This document shows positions 49,269-58,244 of a DNA stretch of 64,000 bases, one piece after another. A program made the position numbers and the translations under genes. The notes below the pieces were generated by a model. That model saw only the letters and a program-made list of their open reading frames with translations, did not search any database and was not told the DNA's origin. The first letter of the stretch is position 1; every line of letters starts with the position of its first letter. This stretch comes from DATBRG01 sp036560445 (GTDB lineage Bacteria; Pseudomonadota; Gammaproteobacteria; Burkholderiales; Methylophilaceae), in contig DATBRG010000001.1 in NCBI GenBank assembly GCA_036560445.1, positions 30,631 to 94,630 on the forward strand, in the 5' to 3' direction.

Positions 49269-50108
49269 TTACAGAGTACTCTCGATAAAGCCAGATTTCT
49301 TCACCAACTTATCCATCTCAACCAATACTTCCAATAACGCCTTCATTTTATCCAGCGGCCAGGCATTAGGGCCGTCAGACAAGGCTTTTGCCGGGTCAGG
49401 ATGGCTTTCCATGAAAATCCCGGCTATTCCGCTAGCCACCGCTGCTCGCGCCAATACCGGCACGAATTCGCGCTGGCCGCCGCTCTTGTCGCCCTGCCCG
49501 CCTGGTTGCTGCACCGAGTGGGTGGCATCAAACACCACAGGGCAATTAGTCTCGCGCATGATGGCAAGGCTGCGCATATCTGAAACCAAGGTGTTATAGC
49601 CAAACGATACACCGCGCTCGCAAACCATGATGGTGTCCGCGCCGCCATTGGCTTCCTTGGCCTTCTGTACCACGTTTTTCATATCACCTGGCGCCAGGAA
49701 CTGGCCCTTCTTGATATTCACAGGTTTGCCTGATTTAGCACAGGCGGTAATGAAATCGGTTTGGCGGCACAAGAATGCAGGAGTTTGCAGGACATCTACC
49801 ACCGAAGCCACTTCGGGGACCTGCTCCTCGGTATGCACATCGGTCAGGATAGGTACGCCGACCTGGCGCCGCACTTCATCCAGTATCTTCAGGCCTTCCG
49901 TAATGCCAAAACCACGAAAGGTCTTGTTCGAGCTACGGTTGGCTTTATCGTAAGAAGATTTATAGATAAATGGGATGCCAAGCGTTGCACAGATTTCTTT
50001 CAGTTGACCGGCGGTATCAATCGCCATCTGCTGCGACTCAATAACGCACGGCCCGGCAATCAGGAACAGTGGTTTATCCAAACCTACATCAAAGCCACAC
50101 AGTTTCAT
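49269..50108 (-). CDS. kdsA: 3-deoxy-D-manno-octulosonate 8-phosphate synthase
   Basis: Condenses arabinose 5-phosphate with phosphoenolpyruvate to give Kdo 8-phosphate for lipopolysaccharide. The 279 residues show FLIAGPCVIESQ, YKSSYDKANRSS, VLTDVHTEEQ-like (PILTDVHTEEQ), and FDATHSVQQPGG. CNAG-type metal residues are not seen; metal dependence is left open. Its start shares a base with the pyrG stop codon (TAATG at 50108). Confidence 0.98.
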   Translation of the reverse strand: MKLCGFDVGLDKPLFLIAGPCVIESQQMAIDTAGQLKEICATLGIPFIYKSSYDKANRSSNKTFRGFGITEGLKILDEVRRQVGVPILTDVHTEEQVPEVASVVDVLQTPAFLCRQTDFITACAKSGKPVNIKKGQFLAPGDMKNVVQKAKEANGGADTIMVCERGVSFGYNTLVSDMRSLAIMRETNCPVVFDATHSVQQPGGQGDKSGGQREFVPVLARAAVASGIAGIFMESHPDPAKALSDGPNAWPLDKMKALLEVLVEMDKLVKKSGFIESTL

Positions 50109-51739
50109 TATTTCTTTCCTTTAGTCTTCAGTGCTGCTTCCACGTATGCCTTGAACAATGGGTGGCCACTACGTGGATTAGAAGTGAATTCAGGGTGAAA
50201 CTGGCAGGCAACGAACCATGGATGCACACTTTGTGGCAGCTCTATCATCTCGCATAACTGTTCGGTCGGTGTACGTGCAGAGATCACCAAACCTGCTTTT
50301 TTCAGCTGCTCCACATAGTGATTGTTAACCTCATAGCGATGACGGTGGCGCTCATTGACTTCAGTACCGTAGATTTGGGCTGCTAGCGTACCCGGCTCAA
50401 TCGGGCATTTCTGTGCACCCAGGCGCATGGTGCCACCAAGGTCGGAATCTTCCGAACGTGTTTCAAGCTTACCGTCTGCAGTTTTCCATTCGGTAATCAG
50501 GCCAACCAACGGATGAGGGCTATCGGGATTGAATTCGGTACTGTTAGCATCTTGCAGTTTTGCCACATTACGCGCGAATTCAATCACTGCCAGTTGCATA
50601 CCCAGACAGATGCCCAGATATGGCTTCTTGCTCTCGCGGGCATAACGGATGGCAGCAATCTTGCCCTCAGTACCGCGCTTGCCAAAACCACCTGGTACCA
50701 GAATCGCATCCATTTTTTCTAGCGCGCCTGTACCACTCTTTTCAATGTCTTCAGAATCAATAAAGTGAATCTTGACCTTGGACTGGGTATGAATGCCCGC
50801 GTGTATCAAGGCCTCAGTCAATGATTTGTAGGACTCGGTCAGGTCTACATATTTGCCAACGAAAGCTACGTTGACTTCAAATTTAGGGTTCGCCAGTGCA
50901 TCAACAATCTTTTTCCAGGCCGACAAGTCAGCCGCCTTGGCCAGAATACCTAGCTTATGGCAGACAATCTCATCAATCATCTGGTCATGCAGCAGGCCAG
51001 GGATTTTATAGATCGAGCTGGCATCCACTGCCGAGATGACGGCTTCCGGCGCCACGTTGGTAAAGAGGGCAATCTTCGCGCGCTCATCATCGGGAATCGG
51101 CCTGTCTGCACGGCACAACAGAATGTCAGGCTGGATACCGATCTCACGCAACTCTTTTACCGAGTGCTGGGTCGGTTTTGTTTTCAGTTCACCCGCTGTG
51201 GGAATCCATGGCAGCAAGGTCAGGTGAATATAGCAGGCGTTGTTGCGGCCTTCGCGGATACCCATCTGGCGAATGGCTTCCAGAAACGGCAACGACTCAA
51301 TGTCACCCACAGTACCGCCTACCTCCACAATCGCCACCTCGGCGCCTTCGGCACCGCGTTTGATATGGTTCTGGATTTCATCGGTAATATGTGGAATTAC
51401 TTGTACGGTTTTGCCCAAGTACTCACCGCGACGTTCTTTCTTGATTACGGTTTCGTAGATCTGGCCGGTAGTGAAGTTATTACGCTTACCCATACGCGAG
51501 CTGATAAAGCGCTCGTAATGGCCAAGGTCAAGGTCGGTCTCGGCACCATCATCGGTGACGAATACCTCGCCATGCTGGAATGGACTCATGGTGCCGGGGT
51601 CAACGTTGATATAGGGGTCTAGCTTGAGCATGGTCACCTTGATACCGCGTGACTCGAGAATTGCACCTAGGGAGGCGGCGGCGATGCCTTTACCTAATGA
51701 AGATACAACTCCGCCGGTGACGAATACATATTTGGGCAT
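50108..51739 (-). CDS. pyrG: CTP synthase
   Basis: Aminates UTP to CTP using glutamine. The 543 residues have an N-terminal synthetase domain starting MPKYVFVTGGVVSSLGKG and a C-terminal class I glutaminase domain with the Cys nucleophile in YLGICLGMQ and a His/Glu pair in CQFHPEF. It is the first gene of the pyrG-kdsA-eno-ftsB unit. Cmk and PyrF, other pyrimidine enzymes, are encoded elsewhere in the window. Confidence 0.99.
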   Translation of the reverse strand: MPKYVFVTGGVVSSLGKGIAAASLGAILESRGIKVTMLKLDPYINVDPGTMSPFQHGEVFVTDDGAETDLDLGHYERFISSRMGKRNNFTTGQIYETVIKKERRGEYLGKTVQVIPHITDEIQNHIKRGAEGAEVAIVEVGGTVGDIESLPFLEAIRQMGIREGRNNACYIHLTLLPWIPTAGELKTKPTQHSVKELREIGIQPDILLCRADRPIPDDERAKIALFTNVAPEAVISAVDASSIYKIPGLLHDQMIDEIVCHKLGILAKAADLSAWKKIVDALANPKFEVNVAFVGKYVDLTESYKSLTEALIHAGIHTQSKVKIHFIDSEDIEKSGTGALEKMDAILVPGGFGKRGTEGKIAAIRYARESKKPYLGICLGMQLAVIEFARNVAKLQDANSTEFNPDSPHPLVGLITEWKTADGKLETRSEDSDLGGTMRLGAQKCPIEPGTLAAQIYGTEVNERHRHRYEVNNHYVEQLKKAGLVISARTPTEQLCEMIELPQSVHPWFVACQFHPEFTSNPRSGHPLFKAYVEAALKTKGKK

Positions 51740-51853
51740 GGGGAACGCTTATGGTTTGGCTGAATGAAATATCAGCGACGGGAATCCATTTTACTGGAAA
51801 GCACCCCTCGCCACAATTCGGAGCAGACGGTTTTAGTGATTAATTTTAGTGAA

Positions 51854-52501
51854 TCAGGCTCGGGGCTTGGCCCACTTACCATAACCCTTGAATTGCTCAA
51901 ATACTTTAGCCATTTCCTGAGCAGTTAACAGGTGAGGTTCACTAATCTGCAAGGCGCGCCAATACTGCTCGCACAAGGTTTCCACTTCGATGGCAATACT
52001 TAGCGCCTTATCCAGGTCTTCACCAACCACTATCATGCCGTGGTTGGCGAGCAGACAGGCTTTGCTTCCTTGCAGTGCTTTCAACGCATTATCTGAGAGC
52101 GCCTGTGAGCCGAACAAGGCGTAGGGCGCGCAACGGATGGTGTCGCTACCGGTAAGCGCGATCATGTAATGAAACGGGGGAACATCGCGCCGCAAACAGG
52201 CCAGTGTAGTAGCGAACATGGAATGGGTATGGATGACGGCACCAACTTCCGGCCTGGCCTTGAGGATGTCCAGATGAAAACGCCATTCGCTGGAAGGTTG
52301 GCGTTCACCCTTATGGCCGCCTTTGAAATCCATAGCCACCATGTCGTGTGGGGTCATGGCTTCGACTTCCATACCAGATGGTGTGATCAGGAAGCTTTCT
52401 CCATCGCGCACGCTGGCATTGCCAGATGTGCCACGATTAAGGCCTAGCTCGGATAGCTTTCGTGTCGTTGCAAGCAGATGTTCCCGTACTGTATGCATCA
52501 T
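51854..52501 (-). CDS. Class II aldolase, fuculose-1-phosphate aldolase-like (possible MTA DHAP-shunt enzyme)
   Basis: A 215-residue zinc aldolase of the FucA/AraD family. Catalytic E72 is in PSSEWRFH, and zinc ligands H91, H93 and H154 sit in HTHS and ANHGM. These match E. coli FucA E73, H92, H94 and H155 with a shift of one. It follows mtnA by 14 bp, so its substrate is probably 5-methylthioribulose 1-phosphate. Two readings are possible: MtnB (dehydratase, methionine salvage) or the DHAP-shunt aldolase that releases DHAP and 2-methylthioacetaldehyde. FucA-like stretches (TPSGM, YMIALTG, CAPYALFG) favour the aldolase. A ribosome site GGGAG precedes ATGATG. Confidence 0.82.
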   Translation of the reverse strand: MMHTVREHLLATTRKLSELGLNRGTSGNASVRDGESFLITPSGMEVEAMTPHDMVAMDFKGGHKGERQPSSEWRFHLDILKARPEVGAVIHTHSMFATTLACLRRDVPPFHYMIALTGSDTIRCAPYALFGSQALSDNALKALQGSKACLLANHGMIVVGEDLDKALSIAIEVETLCEQYWRALQISEPHLLTAQEMAKVFEQFKGYGKWAKPRA

Positions 52502-52515
52502 TCGCTCTCCCGCTC

Positions 52516-53604
52516 TCAGCTTTGAAACAGGCTAGCCAGTTTATCCGGTTGGCAAACACCGCGTTCAGTAATAATACCCGTGACCAGCCGTGCCGGTGTC
52601 ACGTCAAAGGCTGGATTAGCGGCAGGCGAACCTTCTGGCAATACATTTACTTGCGCTGCTTCACCATTTTTCAGCCTGCCCTGCACCCATGCCACTTCGT
52701 CCGCACTGCGTTGTTCTATGGGTATCTGCTGCAAGCCATTGCTGATATTCCAGTCGATAGTGGGTGAAGGCACCGCAGCATAGAACGGAATGCCGTTATC
52801 GAACGCGGCCAGCGCTTTGAGATAAGTACCTATCTTGTTGCATACATCTCCGGTGGCCGTAACGCGATCCGCACCAACGATGACCATATCCACCTGCCCG
52901 TGCTGCATGAGGTGGCCACCGGCATTGTCGCTAATTACAGTGTGCGGCACACCGTGCTGACCAAGTTCCCAAGCCGTGAGACTGGCACCCTGGTTGCGTG
53001 GACGGGTCTCATCTACCCACACATGCACGGCGATACCAGCATCATGCGCAGCATAGATAGGTGCCAAGGCAGTACCCCAGTCGACGGCTGCCAGCCAGCC
53101 AGCGTTGCAGTGGGTCAGGATGTTAAAGGGCTGCGACGGCGTATGACTTTGTTGGGCAAGCAAGTCCTGTATTAGTTTGAGGCCATGCTGGGCGATATCT
53201 TGATTCAGTTTCACATCTTCGTCACAAATGATGGCGGCTTCTTTCCAGGCATTAATGTTTCGCCATTTTGGCTCTATGGCAATTAGATGCGTCTGCATGC
53301 GTTGCAAGGCCCATTGCAGGTTCACTGCAGTAGGACGGGTTGCAAGCAGATCCTTACACGCCGCTATCAGACTGGCATCACTATCGTCATACAGCATGGC
53401 TAATGCCACACCATAGGCTGCTGCTGCACCTATCAACGGCGCGCCACGCACCTGCATGGTCTTAATTGCCAACTCCATAGCCTCTACACTGTGGATCTGG
53501 ACTGACTCAAACCTATGCGGCAGTAGAGTCTGGTCGATAATATGCACAAACTTCAGGCGCGGGTCGGGCCAGATGGTTCGGTGTTGTTGTCCGTTTATTT
53601 TCAT
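52516..53604 (-). CDS. mtnA: S-methyl-5-thioribose-1-phosphate isomerase
   Basis: Isomerises 5-methylthioribose 1-phosphate to the ribulose form, in recycling of the methylthioadenosine left by polyamine synthesis. The 362 residues have RGAPLIGAAAAYG (53-65), catalytic C166 in LTHCNAGW and D246 in VGADRV, and the eIF2B-like C-terminal fold. The only related gene nearby is the FucA-like aldolase downstream. MTA phosphorylase or nucleosidase/kinase, and mtnC/mtnD, are not in the window. The decarboxylase at 23199 would link it to polyamine metabolism. Confidence 0.95.
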   Translation of the reverse strand: MKINGQQHRTIWPDPRLKFVHIIDQTLLPHRFESVQIHSVEAMELAIKTMQVRGAPLIGAAAAYGVALAMLYDDSDASLIAACKDLLATRPTAVNLQWALQRMQTHLIAIEPKWRNINAWKEAAIICDEDVKLNQDIAQHGLKLIQDLLAQQSHTPSQPFNILTHCNAGWLAAVDWGTALAPIYAAHDAGIAVHVWVDETRPRNQGASLTAWELGQHGVPHTVISDNAGGHLMQHGQVDMVIVGADRVTATGDVCNKIGTYLKALAAFDNGIPFYAAVPSPTIDWNISNGLQQIPIEQRSADEVAWVQGRLKNGEAAQVNVLPEGSPAANPAFDVTPARLVTGIITERGVCQPDKLASLFQS

Positions 53605-53658
53605 TTTTTACAGGTGATGATGTTCCATGCAACTTATGGTAAGGAATTGCAAATATCC

Positions 53659-53681
53659 CTATCCACAAAAACTGTGGATAA
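53659..53681. promoter_or_regulatory. Paired inverted DnaA-box-like sites in an AT-rich gap
   Basis: CTATCCACA (53659-53667, one mismatch to TTATCCACA) and TGTGGATAA (53673-53681, perfect on the reverse strand) form an inverted pair with a 5-nt centre. Together they also make an 8-bp hairpin TATCCACA/TGTGGATA. The gap from 53605 to 53826 (222 bp) is very AT-rich to its right and contains no gene. Confidence 0.4.
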
Positions 53682-53826
53682 TTTTGTGAATATCTGTGAC
53701 TTAAAAATGTAACTCAGCATTCCATAAAGGTTTTTTCAAATCGCTTAAATTTTAATCTGTTATTTTTATTATAAAAATCAATAACTTATTATATGTCCTT
53801 GGATTACTATGGTTTTTTTACCAAAG

Positions 53827-54639
53827 TTAATGTGCTACTTGAGCTGGTGTGTATAAGTCAGCTATTCTTGGGAGCACGGATAGCACATTGTTTGTTGTAA
53901 TTTCAGTCACTTCCGAACAATCCACGCCCCTTAAATCAGCTAGAATCCGGGCAATTTTAGGTAGCTGGTCGGGGCTATTTCTACCCTCATGGCCTAGCCA
54001 TTCTGGCGGAATATCCGGCGCATCAGTCTCCAGAACAATGGCTTCCAGCGGCAATGTAGCAGCCAATTCACGGATCTTCAACGCGCGTGGGTATGTCATG
54101 GCGCCGCCAAAGCCGAGCTTGAAGCCGAGCTTGGCAAATTCATCCGCCTGCTGGCGGCTACCATTGAAGGCGTGCGCGATACCACCCCTGACTTTGATAC
54201 GCCGCAAGAATTTAAGAATATCGTCCACTGAGCGGCGTACATGCAAAATCACCGGCAAATCAAACTGACGGGCCAGCTTCAATTGTTCGCTAAAATAGTA
54301 TTCCTGCAATTCACGCTTGTAACCGTCCACAAAGAAATCCAGGCCAATTTCTCCTATTGCGACTGGTGGTTTCTGTGTTTTTAGCCGACTTTGTACTAAA
54401 TCCTGTAGAAATTGCAAATCTTCAGGTTGGGCGTTATCAACATACATTGGGTGTATGCCCAATGCATATGCACAATGCGCATAGCTGTCAGCAAGACCAC
54501 AAACCGTGTTAAAGTTGGCGCGCTCAACTGCTGGCACCACGATCATTGCTACACCACTCGCCAGCGCAGACTGCGCTATAGCATGGCGGTCCGCATCAAA
54601 CTCGGTGGCATCTAGATGACAGTGGCTATCAATAAGCAT
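53827..54639 (-). CDS. TatD family metal-dependent hydrolase
   Basis: A 270-residue TIM-barrel metallohydrolase of the TatD (YcfH/YjjV) family of DNases or related hydrolases. Metal ligands are visible: H6 and H8 (DSHCHLD), Glu in AIGEIGLDFF, His in PVILHVRR and GIAHAFNG, and Asp in ETDAPD. Whether this copy acts on DNA is unknown. It begins 4 bp after ribD and is last in the leftward glyA-nrdR-ribD run. Confidence 0.92.
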   Translation of the reverse strand: MLIDSHCHLDATEFDADRHAIAQSALASGVAMIVVPAVERANFNTVCGLADSYAHCAYALGIHPMYVDNAQPEDLQFLQDLVQSRLKTQKPPVAIGEIGLDFFVDGYKRELQEYYFSEQLKLARQFDLPVILHVRRSVDDILKFLRRIKVRGGIAHAFNGSRQQADEFAKLGFKLGFGGAMTYPRALKIRELAATLPLEAIVLETDAPDIPPEWLGHEGRNSPDQLPKIARILADLRGVDCSEVTEITTNNVLSVLPRIADLYTPAQVAH

Positions 54640-54643
54640 TGAT

Positions 54644-55735
54644 CTAGCCTTTGCCTACGTGGGCCCGCAGGCGAATATCACCGCCAATCTGCCGCATATC
54701 GAATACTTCAAGTTTAGTACGCTGCGCCATGTCGGTAAGTGAAGGAATTGCAAACATACCCTTGGCTTCGCTCCCCATCAACACGGGGGCGTAATACAGC
54801 ACAAGCTCATCAATCAGTTGCTGCTCCAGCAAAGCGCCATTAAGCCCCTGGCCCGCCTCTACCATCAGTTCGTTAATTTCGCGCTGTGCAAGCGCTTCCA
54901 GAAGGCTCTTAAGGCATACTCGCCCCCCGGTATCCGGCAGCTTAAGCAGTTCAGCTCCCGCCCGCTGCAAAGTAACCAATTTACCTTCAGGATCGCTGGC
55001 ATAGGCCACCAGCGTGTTTCCACCCTTCAATATATTGGCTTGTGGCGATATGCGCAGACGGCTATCAACTATGATGCGTAATGGCTGCCGACCAATATCC
55101 AGGTCGCGCACGGTCATTTGGGGGTCATCAGCCAGCACTGTGCAAACCCCGGTCATAATGGCACAAGACCGGGCACGCCAGTGTTGAGCATCGCGCCTTG
55201 AGGCTTCACTGGTAATCCATTTGCTCTCGCCATTCTCCAGCGCCGTACGGCCATCCAGGCTAGCTGCGATTTTACTGCGGACATAAGGCATGCCATGTGT
55301 CATGCGTGAGATGAAGCCAGGGTTTAGTTCGCGTGCTTGTAATTCCATCAGGCCAAATGCTGTCGCAATACCATGCTCAGCCAGCCGTGCAAGGCCGCTA
55401 CCAGAGACTTTGGGGTTGGGGTCTTGCATAGCTGCAACGACACGTTTTACGCCCGCTTTAATCAAAGCATCTGCACATGGCGGTGTACGCCCATGATGGC
55501 TGCATGGCTCCAGTGTTACATAGACATCGGCACCATTAGCTTTTCCACCTGCCTGTTGCAGTGCATGTACTTCAGCGTGCGCCTGCCCTGCTTTCAGATG
55601 TGCGCCTTCACCAACAATAATGCCATCTTTGACAATGACGCAGCCAACTCTGGGGTTAGGTGTTGTGGTATAGAGGCCCCGCTCTGCCAGGCGCAGTGCC
55701 TGGCTCATGAAATGGTGATCTGCGATGGTAAACAT
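54644..55735 (-). CDS. ribD: Bifunctional riboflavin biosynthesis protein RibD
   Basis: Deaminates and reduces the pyrimidine intermediate in riboflavin synthesis. The 363 residues have an N-terminal zinc deaminase domain with HAEVHAL (His ligand and catalytic Glu) and PCSHHGRTPPC (Cys ligands), and a C-terminal NADPH reductase domain from about 145 (RSKIAASLDGRTAL). The start codon shares a base with the preceding stop codon (TGATG at 55735). Placement downstream of nrdR is widespread in proteobacteria. Confidence 0.97.
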   Translation of the reverse strand: MFTIADHHFMSQALRLAERGLYTTTPNPRVGCVIVKDGIIVGEGAHLKAGQAHAEVHALQQAGGKANGADVYVTLEPCSHHGRTPPCADALIKAGVKRVVAAMQDPNPKVSGSGLARLAEHGIATAFGLMELQARELNPGFISRMTHGMPYVRSKIAASLDGRTALENGESKWITSEASRRDAQHWRARSCAIMTGVCTVLADDPQMTVRDLDIGRQPLRIIVDSRLRISPQANILKGGNTLVAYASDPEGKLVTLQRAGAELLKLPDTGGRVCLKSLLEALAQREINELMVEAGQGLNGALLEQQLIDELVLYYAPVLMGSEAKGMFAIPSLTDMAQRTKLEVFDMRQIGGDIRLRAHVGKG

Positions 55736-56112
55736 CAGTGCTGGGCGATACGACTGTGGGTCAGGTGATCTGTTTCATCAAAGAAAAGGCGCAGGCCGTG
55801 TTGCACATGCATGCACTGGCCAAGGTCGTACTCAATCTGACGCGGGTCTTCCCATGTTGGCCTGCCAAGTAGAACCATCGCTTGCTGGCGCGTCACGCCG
55901 GGAAGCAGGATATTCTGCTGCAAATCGTAAGCCATATCGCCACGCTTGCAATTGTTATCAGGGTTGATGTTGGCAGTGATCCACTGTATCTGGTCAAATT
56001 TCTGGCTACCGAAGACAATCCGGTCTTTCATGAGCCACCAGCCAAAAAAGACGATAGTAATCATGGCTGCAATCACAAAAGAGACCAAACAAGCTATTTT
56101 GATTGCTTTCAT
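55735..56112 (-). CDS. Small membrane-anchored protein, BamE-like C-terminus
   Basis: A 125-residue protein with one N-terminal TM (about 5-27) and a periplasmic domain with two Cys (C55 and C98 region). The segment LLPGVTRQQAMVLLGRPTWEDP resembles the BamE/SmpA pattern, in which a short helix-turn precedes a beta-sheet. It is not a lipoprotein. No certain family. It sits between nrdR (20 bp away) and ribD (TGATG overlap), so it is part of their operon. Confidence 0.65.
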   Translation of the reverse strand: MKAIKIACLVSFVIAAMITIVFFGWWLMKDRIVFGSQKFDQIQWITANINPDNNCKRGDMAYDLQQNILLPGVTRQQAMVLLGRPTWEDPRQIEYDLGQCMHVQHGLRLFFDETDHLTHSRIAQH

Positions 56113-56132
56113 GGATTGTCGCCGATAAGGAG

Positions 56133-56627
56133 TTAGGACTCTTCGTCGCTGCTACGACGTTTAGGCTTACTTAAAGCTGGTTTGTCCAGGTCGCGAATGA
56201 CATCATGAAAATCATCCACATCCTTAAAGCTGCGGTATACCGAGGCAAAACGAATATAAGCCACCTTATCCATGAGCCGCAGCTCTTGCATAACGATCTC
56301 ACCCAGGTCACGCGCGATGATTTCACGTTCGCCCTGGCCGAGTATCTTCTGCACGATATGATCAATTGCTCGATCGACATATTCAGTAGGCACAGGCCGC
56401 TTATGCAGCGCACGCGTGAAGGACAGGCGTAATTTGTCGCGGTTGAATTCCTCCCGTGTGCCATTCTGCTTTACCACCTGAGGCATATGCAGCTCTGCTG
56501 TCTCATAGGTAGTAAAACGCTTATCACAATCTGCGCAACGCCTGCGGCGGCGGATACTATCCCCCTCATCATTAACCCTGGAGTCAATGACTTGGGTATC
56601 ATCGGCACCGCAGAACGGACATTTCAC
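56133..56627 (-). CDS. nrdR: Transcriptional repressor NrdR
   Basis: Represses ribonucleotide reductase genes in response to ATP/dATP. The 164 residues have an N-terminal zinc ribbon (C3xxC6 and C31xxC34) with the RRRRxC DNA-binding stretch and an ATP-cone domain (about 49-139, starting VVKQNGTREEFNRDKL). A basic Ser-rich tail follows. The order glyA-nrdR-ribD is conserved in many betaproteobacteria. No nrd gene is in the window. Confidence 0.97.
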   Translation of the reverse strand: MKCPFCGADDTQVIDSRVNDEGDSIRRRRRCADCDKRFTTYETAELHMPQVVKQNGTREEFNRDKLRLSFTRALHKRPVPTEYVDRAIDHIVQKILGQGEREIIARDLGEIVMQELRLMDKVAYIRFASVYRSFKDVDDFHDVIRDLDKPALSKPKRRSSDEES

Positions 56628-56645
56628 AGTTTGGGCACCATGCGT

Positions 56646-57893
56646 TTATTGACCATATACCGGGAAGCGGCTAGTTAATGCATGCACCTTTTCCTTGGTT
56701 GCCGCAGTAACAGCCGCGTTGTTTGGATTATCCAAAATATCGGCGATCAGGTTCGCAACCAGCTTGGCTTCTTCTTCCTTGAAACCGCGCGTGGTAATTG
56801 CGGGCGAACCTATGCGGATGCCAGAAGTAACGAATGGGCTCTCCGGGTCATTAGGGATGGCATTCTTGTTCACCGTAATATGTGCTTCGCCTAGCAATAC
56901 ATCAGCCACCTTACCGGTCAGGCCCTTGGGACGAAGATCTACCAGGAAAACGTGCGATTCGGTGCGACCAGAAATGATGCGTACTCCGCGCGCTGCAAGG
57001 GTTTCTGCCATTGTGCTGGCATTCTTAAGTACTTGCTGCTGGTAGGTCTTGAATTCAGGCTGCGATGCTTCAAGGAAGGCCACGGCCTTACCGGCAATCA
57101 CATGCATGAGTGGGCCACCTTGCAGCGATGGGAACACATTGGAATTGATGCTCTTCTCGAACTCAGCCTTGGCTAGGATGATACCGCCACGTGGGCCACG
57201 CAGAGTCTTGTGCGTAGTTGAGGTCACAAAATCGGCATGCGGTACCGGGTTAGGGTAAACGCCTGCGGCAATCAGGCCGGAGTAATGCGCCATATCCACC
57301 ATGAAATAGGCGCCAACCTTCTTGGCGATTTCCGCCATACGCGCCCAGTCAAAGCGCAGTGCATAAGCTGAAGCGCCACCAATCAAAAGCTTGGGTTTAG
57401 CTTCGGTGGCGATACGCTCCATCTCGTCGTAATCGATTTCCTCGTTTTCATTGAGGCCATAAGCCACGATATTGAACAGCTTGCCGGACAAGTTGGCTGG
57501 CGAACCGTGGGTCAAGTGACCGCCGTGGCCCAGGTTCATACCCATGACGGTATCGCCAGGCTTCAGGATAGAGAAATATACAGCCTGGTTGGCCTGTGAG
57601 CCGGAATGCGGCTGCACATTAGCATACTCAGCACCAAACAACTGCTTAACGCGGTCAATCGCAATCTGCTCAACCTGGTCGACAAATTCACAGCCGCCAT
57701 AGAACCGTTTACCAGGATAACCCTCCGCATACTTGTTGGTAAGCTGAGAGCCCTGAGCCTGCATCACAGCAGGACTGGTATAGTTCTCGGAAGCGATCAA
57801 TTCGATATGCTGATCCTGGCGCTGACGCTCGGATTCAACAGCCTGCCATAGAGAAGGATCGACAACGCTGAGGGTTTTTGCTGCGCTAAACAT
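56646..57893 (-). CDS. glyA: Serine hydroxymethyltransferase
   Basis: Interconverts serine and glycine with one-carbon transfer to tetrahydrofolate, making the methylene donor for ThyA. The 415 residues have the PLP lysine K229 in TSTTHKTLRGPRGG, with YAEGYPGKRFYGGCE and HGGHLTHG. I chose the ATG at 57893; the in-frame codon at 57899 is a TTG and has no better ribosome site. It heads the leftward glyA-nrdR-ribD-tatD run and is divergent from iscX. Confidence 0.98.
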   Translation of the reverse strand: MFSAAKTLSVVDPSLWQAVESERQRQDQHIELIASENYTSPAVMQAQGSQLTNKYAEGYPGKRFYGGCEFVDQVEQIAIDRVKQLFGAEYANVQPHSGSQANQAVYFSILKPGDTVMGMNLGHGGHLTHGSPANLSGKLFNIVAYGLNENEEIDYDEMERIATEAKPKLLIGGASAYALRFDWARMAEIAKKVGAYFMVDMAHYSGLIAAGVYPNPVPHADFVTSTTHKTLRGPRGGIILAKAEFEKSINSNVFPSLQGGPLMHVIAGKAVAFLEASQPEFKTYQQQVLKNASTMAETLAARGVRIISGRTESHVFLVDLRPKGLTGKVADVLLGEAHITVNKNAIPNDPESPFVTSGIRIGSPAITTRGFKEEEAKLVANLIADILDNPNNAAVTAATKEKVHALTSRFPVYGQ

Positions 57894-58046
57894 GTTCAAG
57901 TTTTCCCAAGATTTTAGAAGTTAGGCTGATGATGCTAAATTGAATAGTCCATAATTTTATCATGTTCAGCAAAGTACAGTTTGCCCTCTACTCATTCGAT
58001 ATAATTGCAGCATGTTAATTAACGCTCTAATCAAAGGAATCACAAG

Positions 58047-58238
58047 ATGAAATGGACTGATATCCAACTAATCGCCGAAATGCTATGCGACAAACACCCT
58101 GACGTGAACCCGACTACGATTCGTTTCGTTGATCTGCATAATTACGTGGTCGAATTGGAAGGTTTCGATGACGACCACAGCCGCGGTGGCGAAAAGGTAC
58201 TGGAGGCGATACAGCAGGCTTGGATTGACGAAGCTTAA
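58047..58238 (+). CDS. iscX: Fe-S cluster assembly protein IscX
   Basis: A 63-residue acidic protein, the full IscX (YfhJ) length, with MKWTDIQLIAEML, RFVDLHNYVVELEGFDDD and VLEAIQQAWIDEA. IscX binds IscS and iron and modulates cluster assembly. In E. coli it ends the isc operon, but here it stands apart. The ribosome site is AAGGA. A perfect TATAAT lies at 58000-58005, about 42 bp upstream, without a clear -35. Confidence 0.95.
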   Translation: MKWTDIQLIAEMLCDKHPDVNPTTIRFVDLHNYVVELEGFDDDHSRGGEKVLEAIQQAWIDEA

Positions 58239-58244
58239 ACACGA

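Noticed and set aside
53605..53826. Chromosomal origin of replication
   Set aside because: Only two DnaA-like boxes and no dnaA, dnaN, gyrB, rpmH or parAB genes nearby. Kept only as a possible DnaA-binding site.
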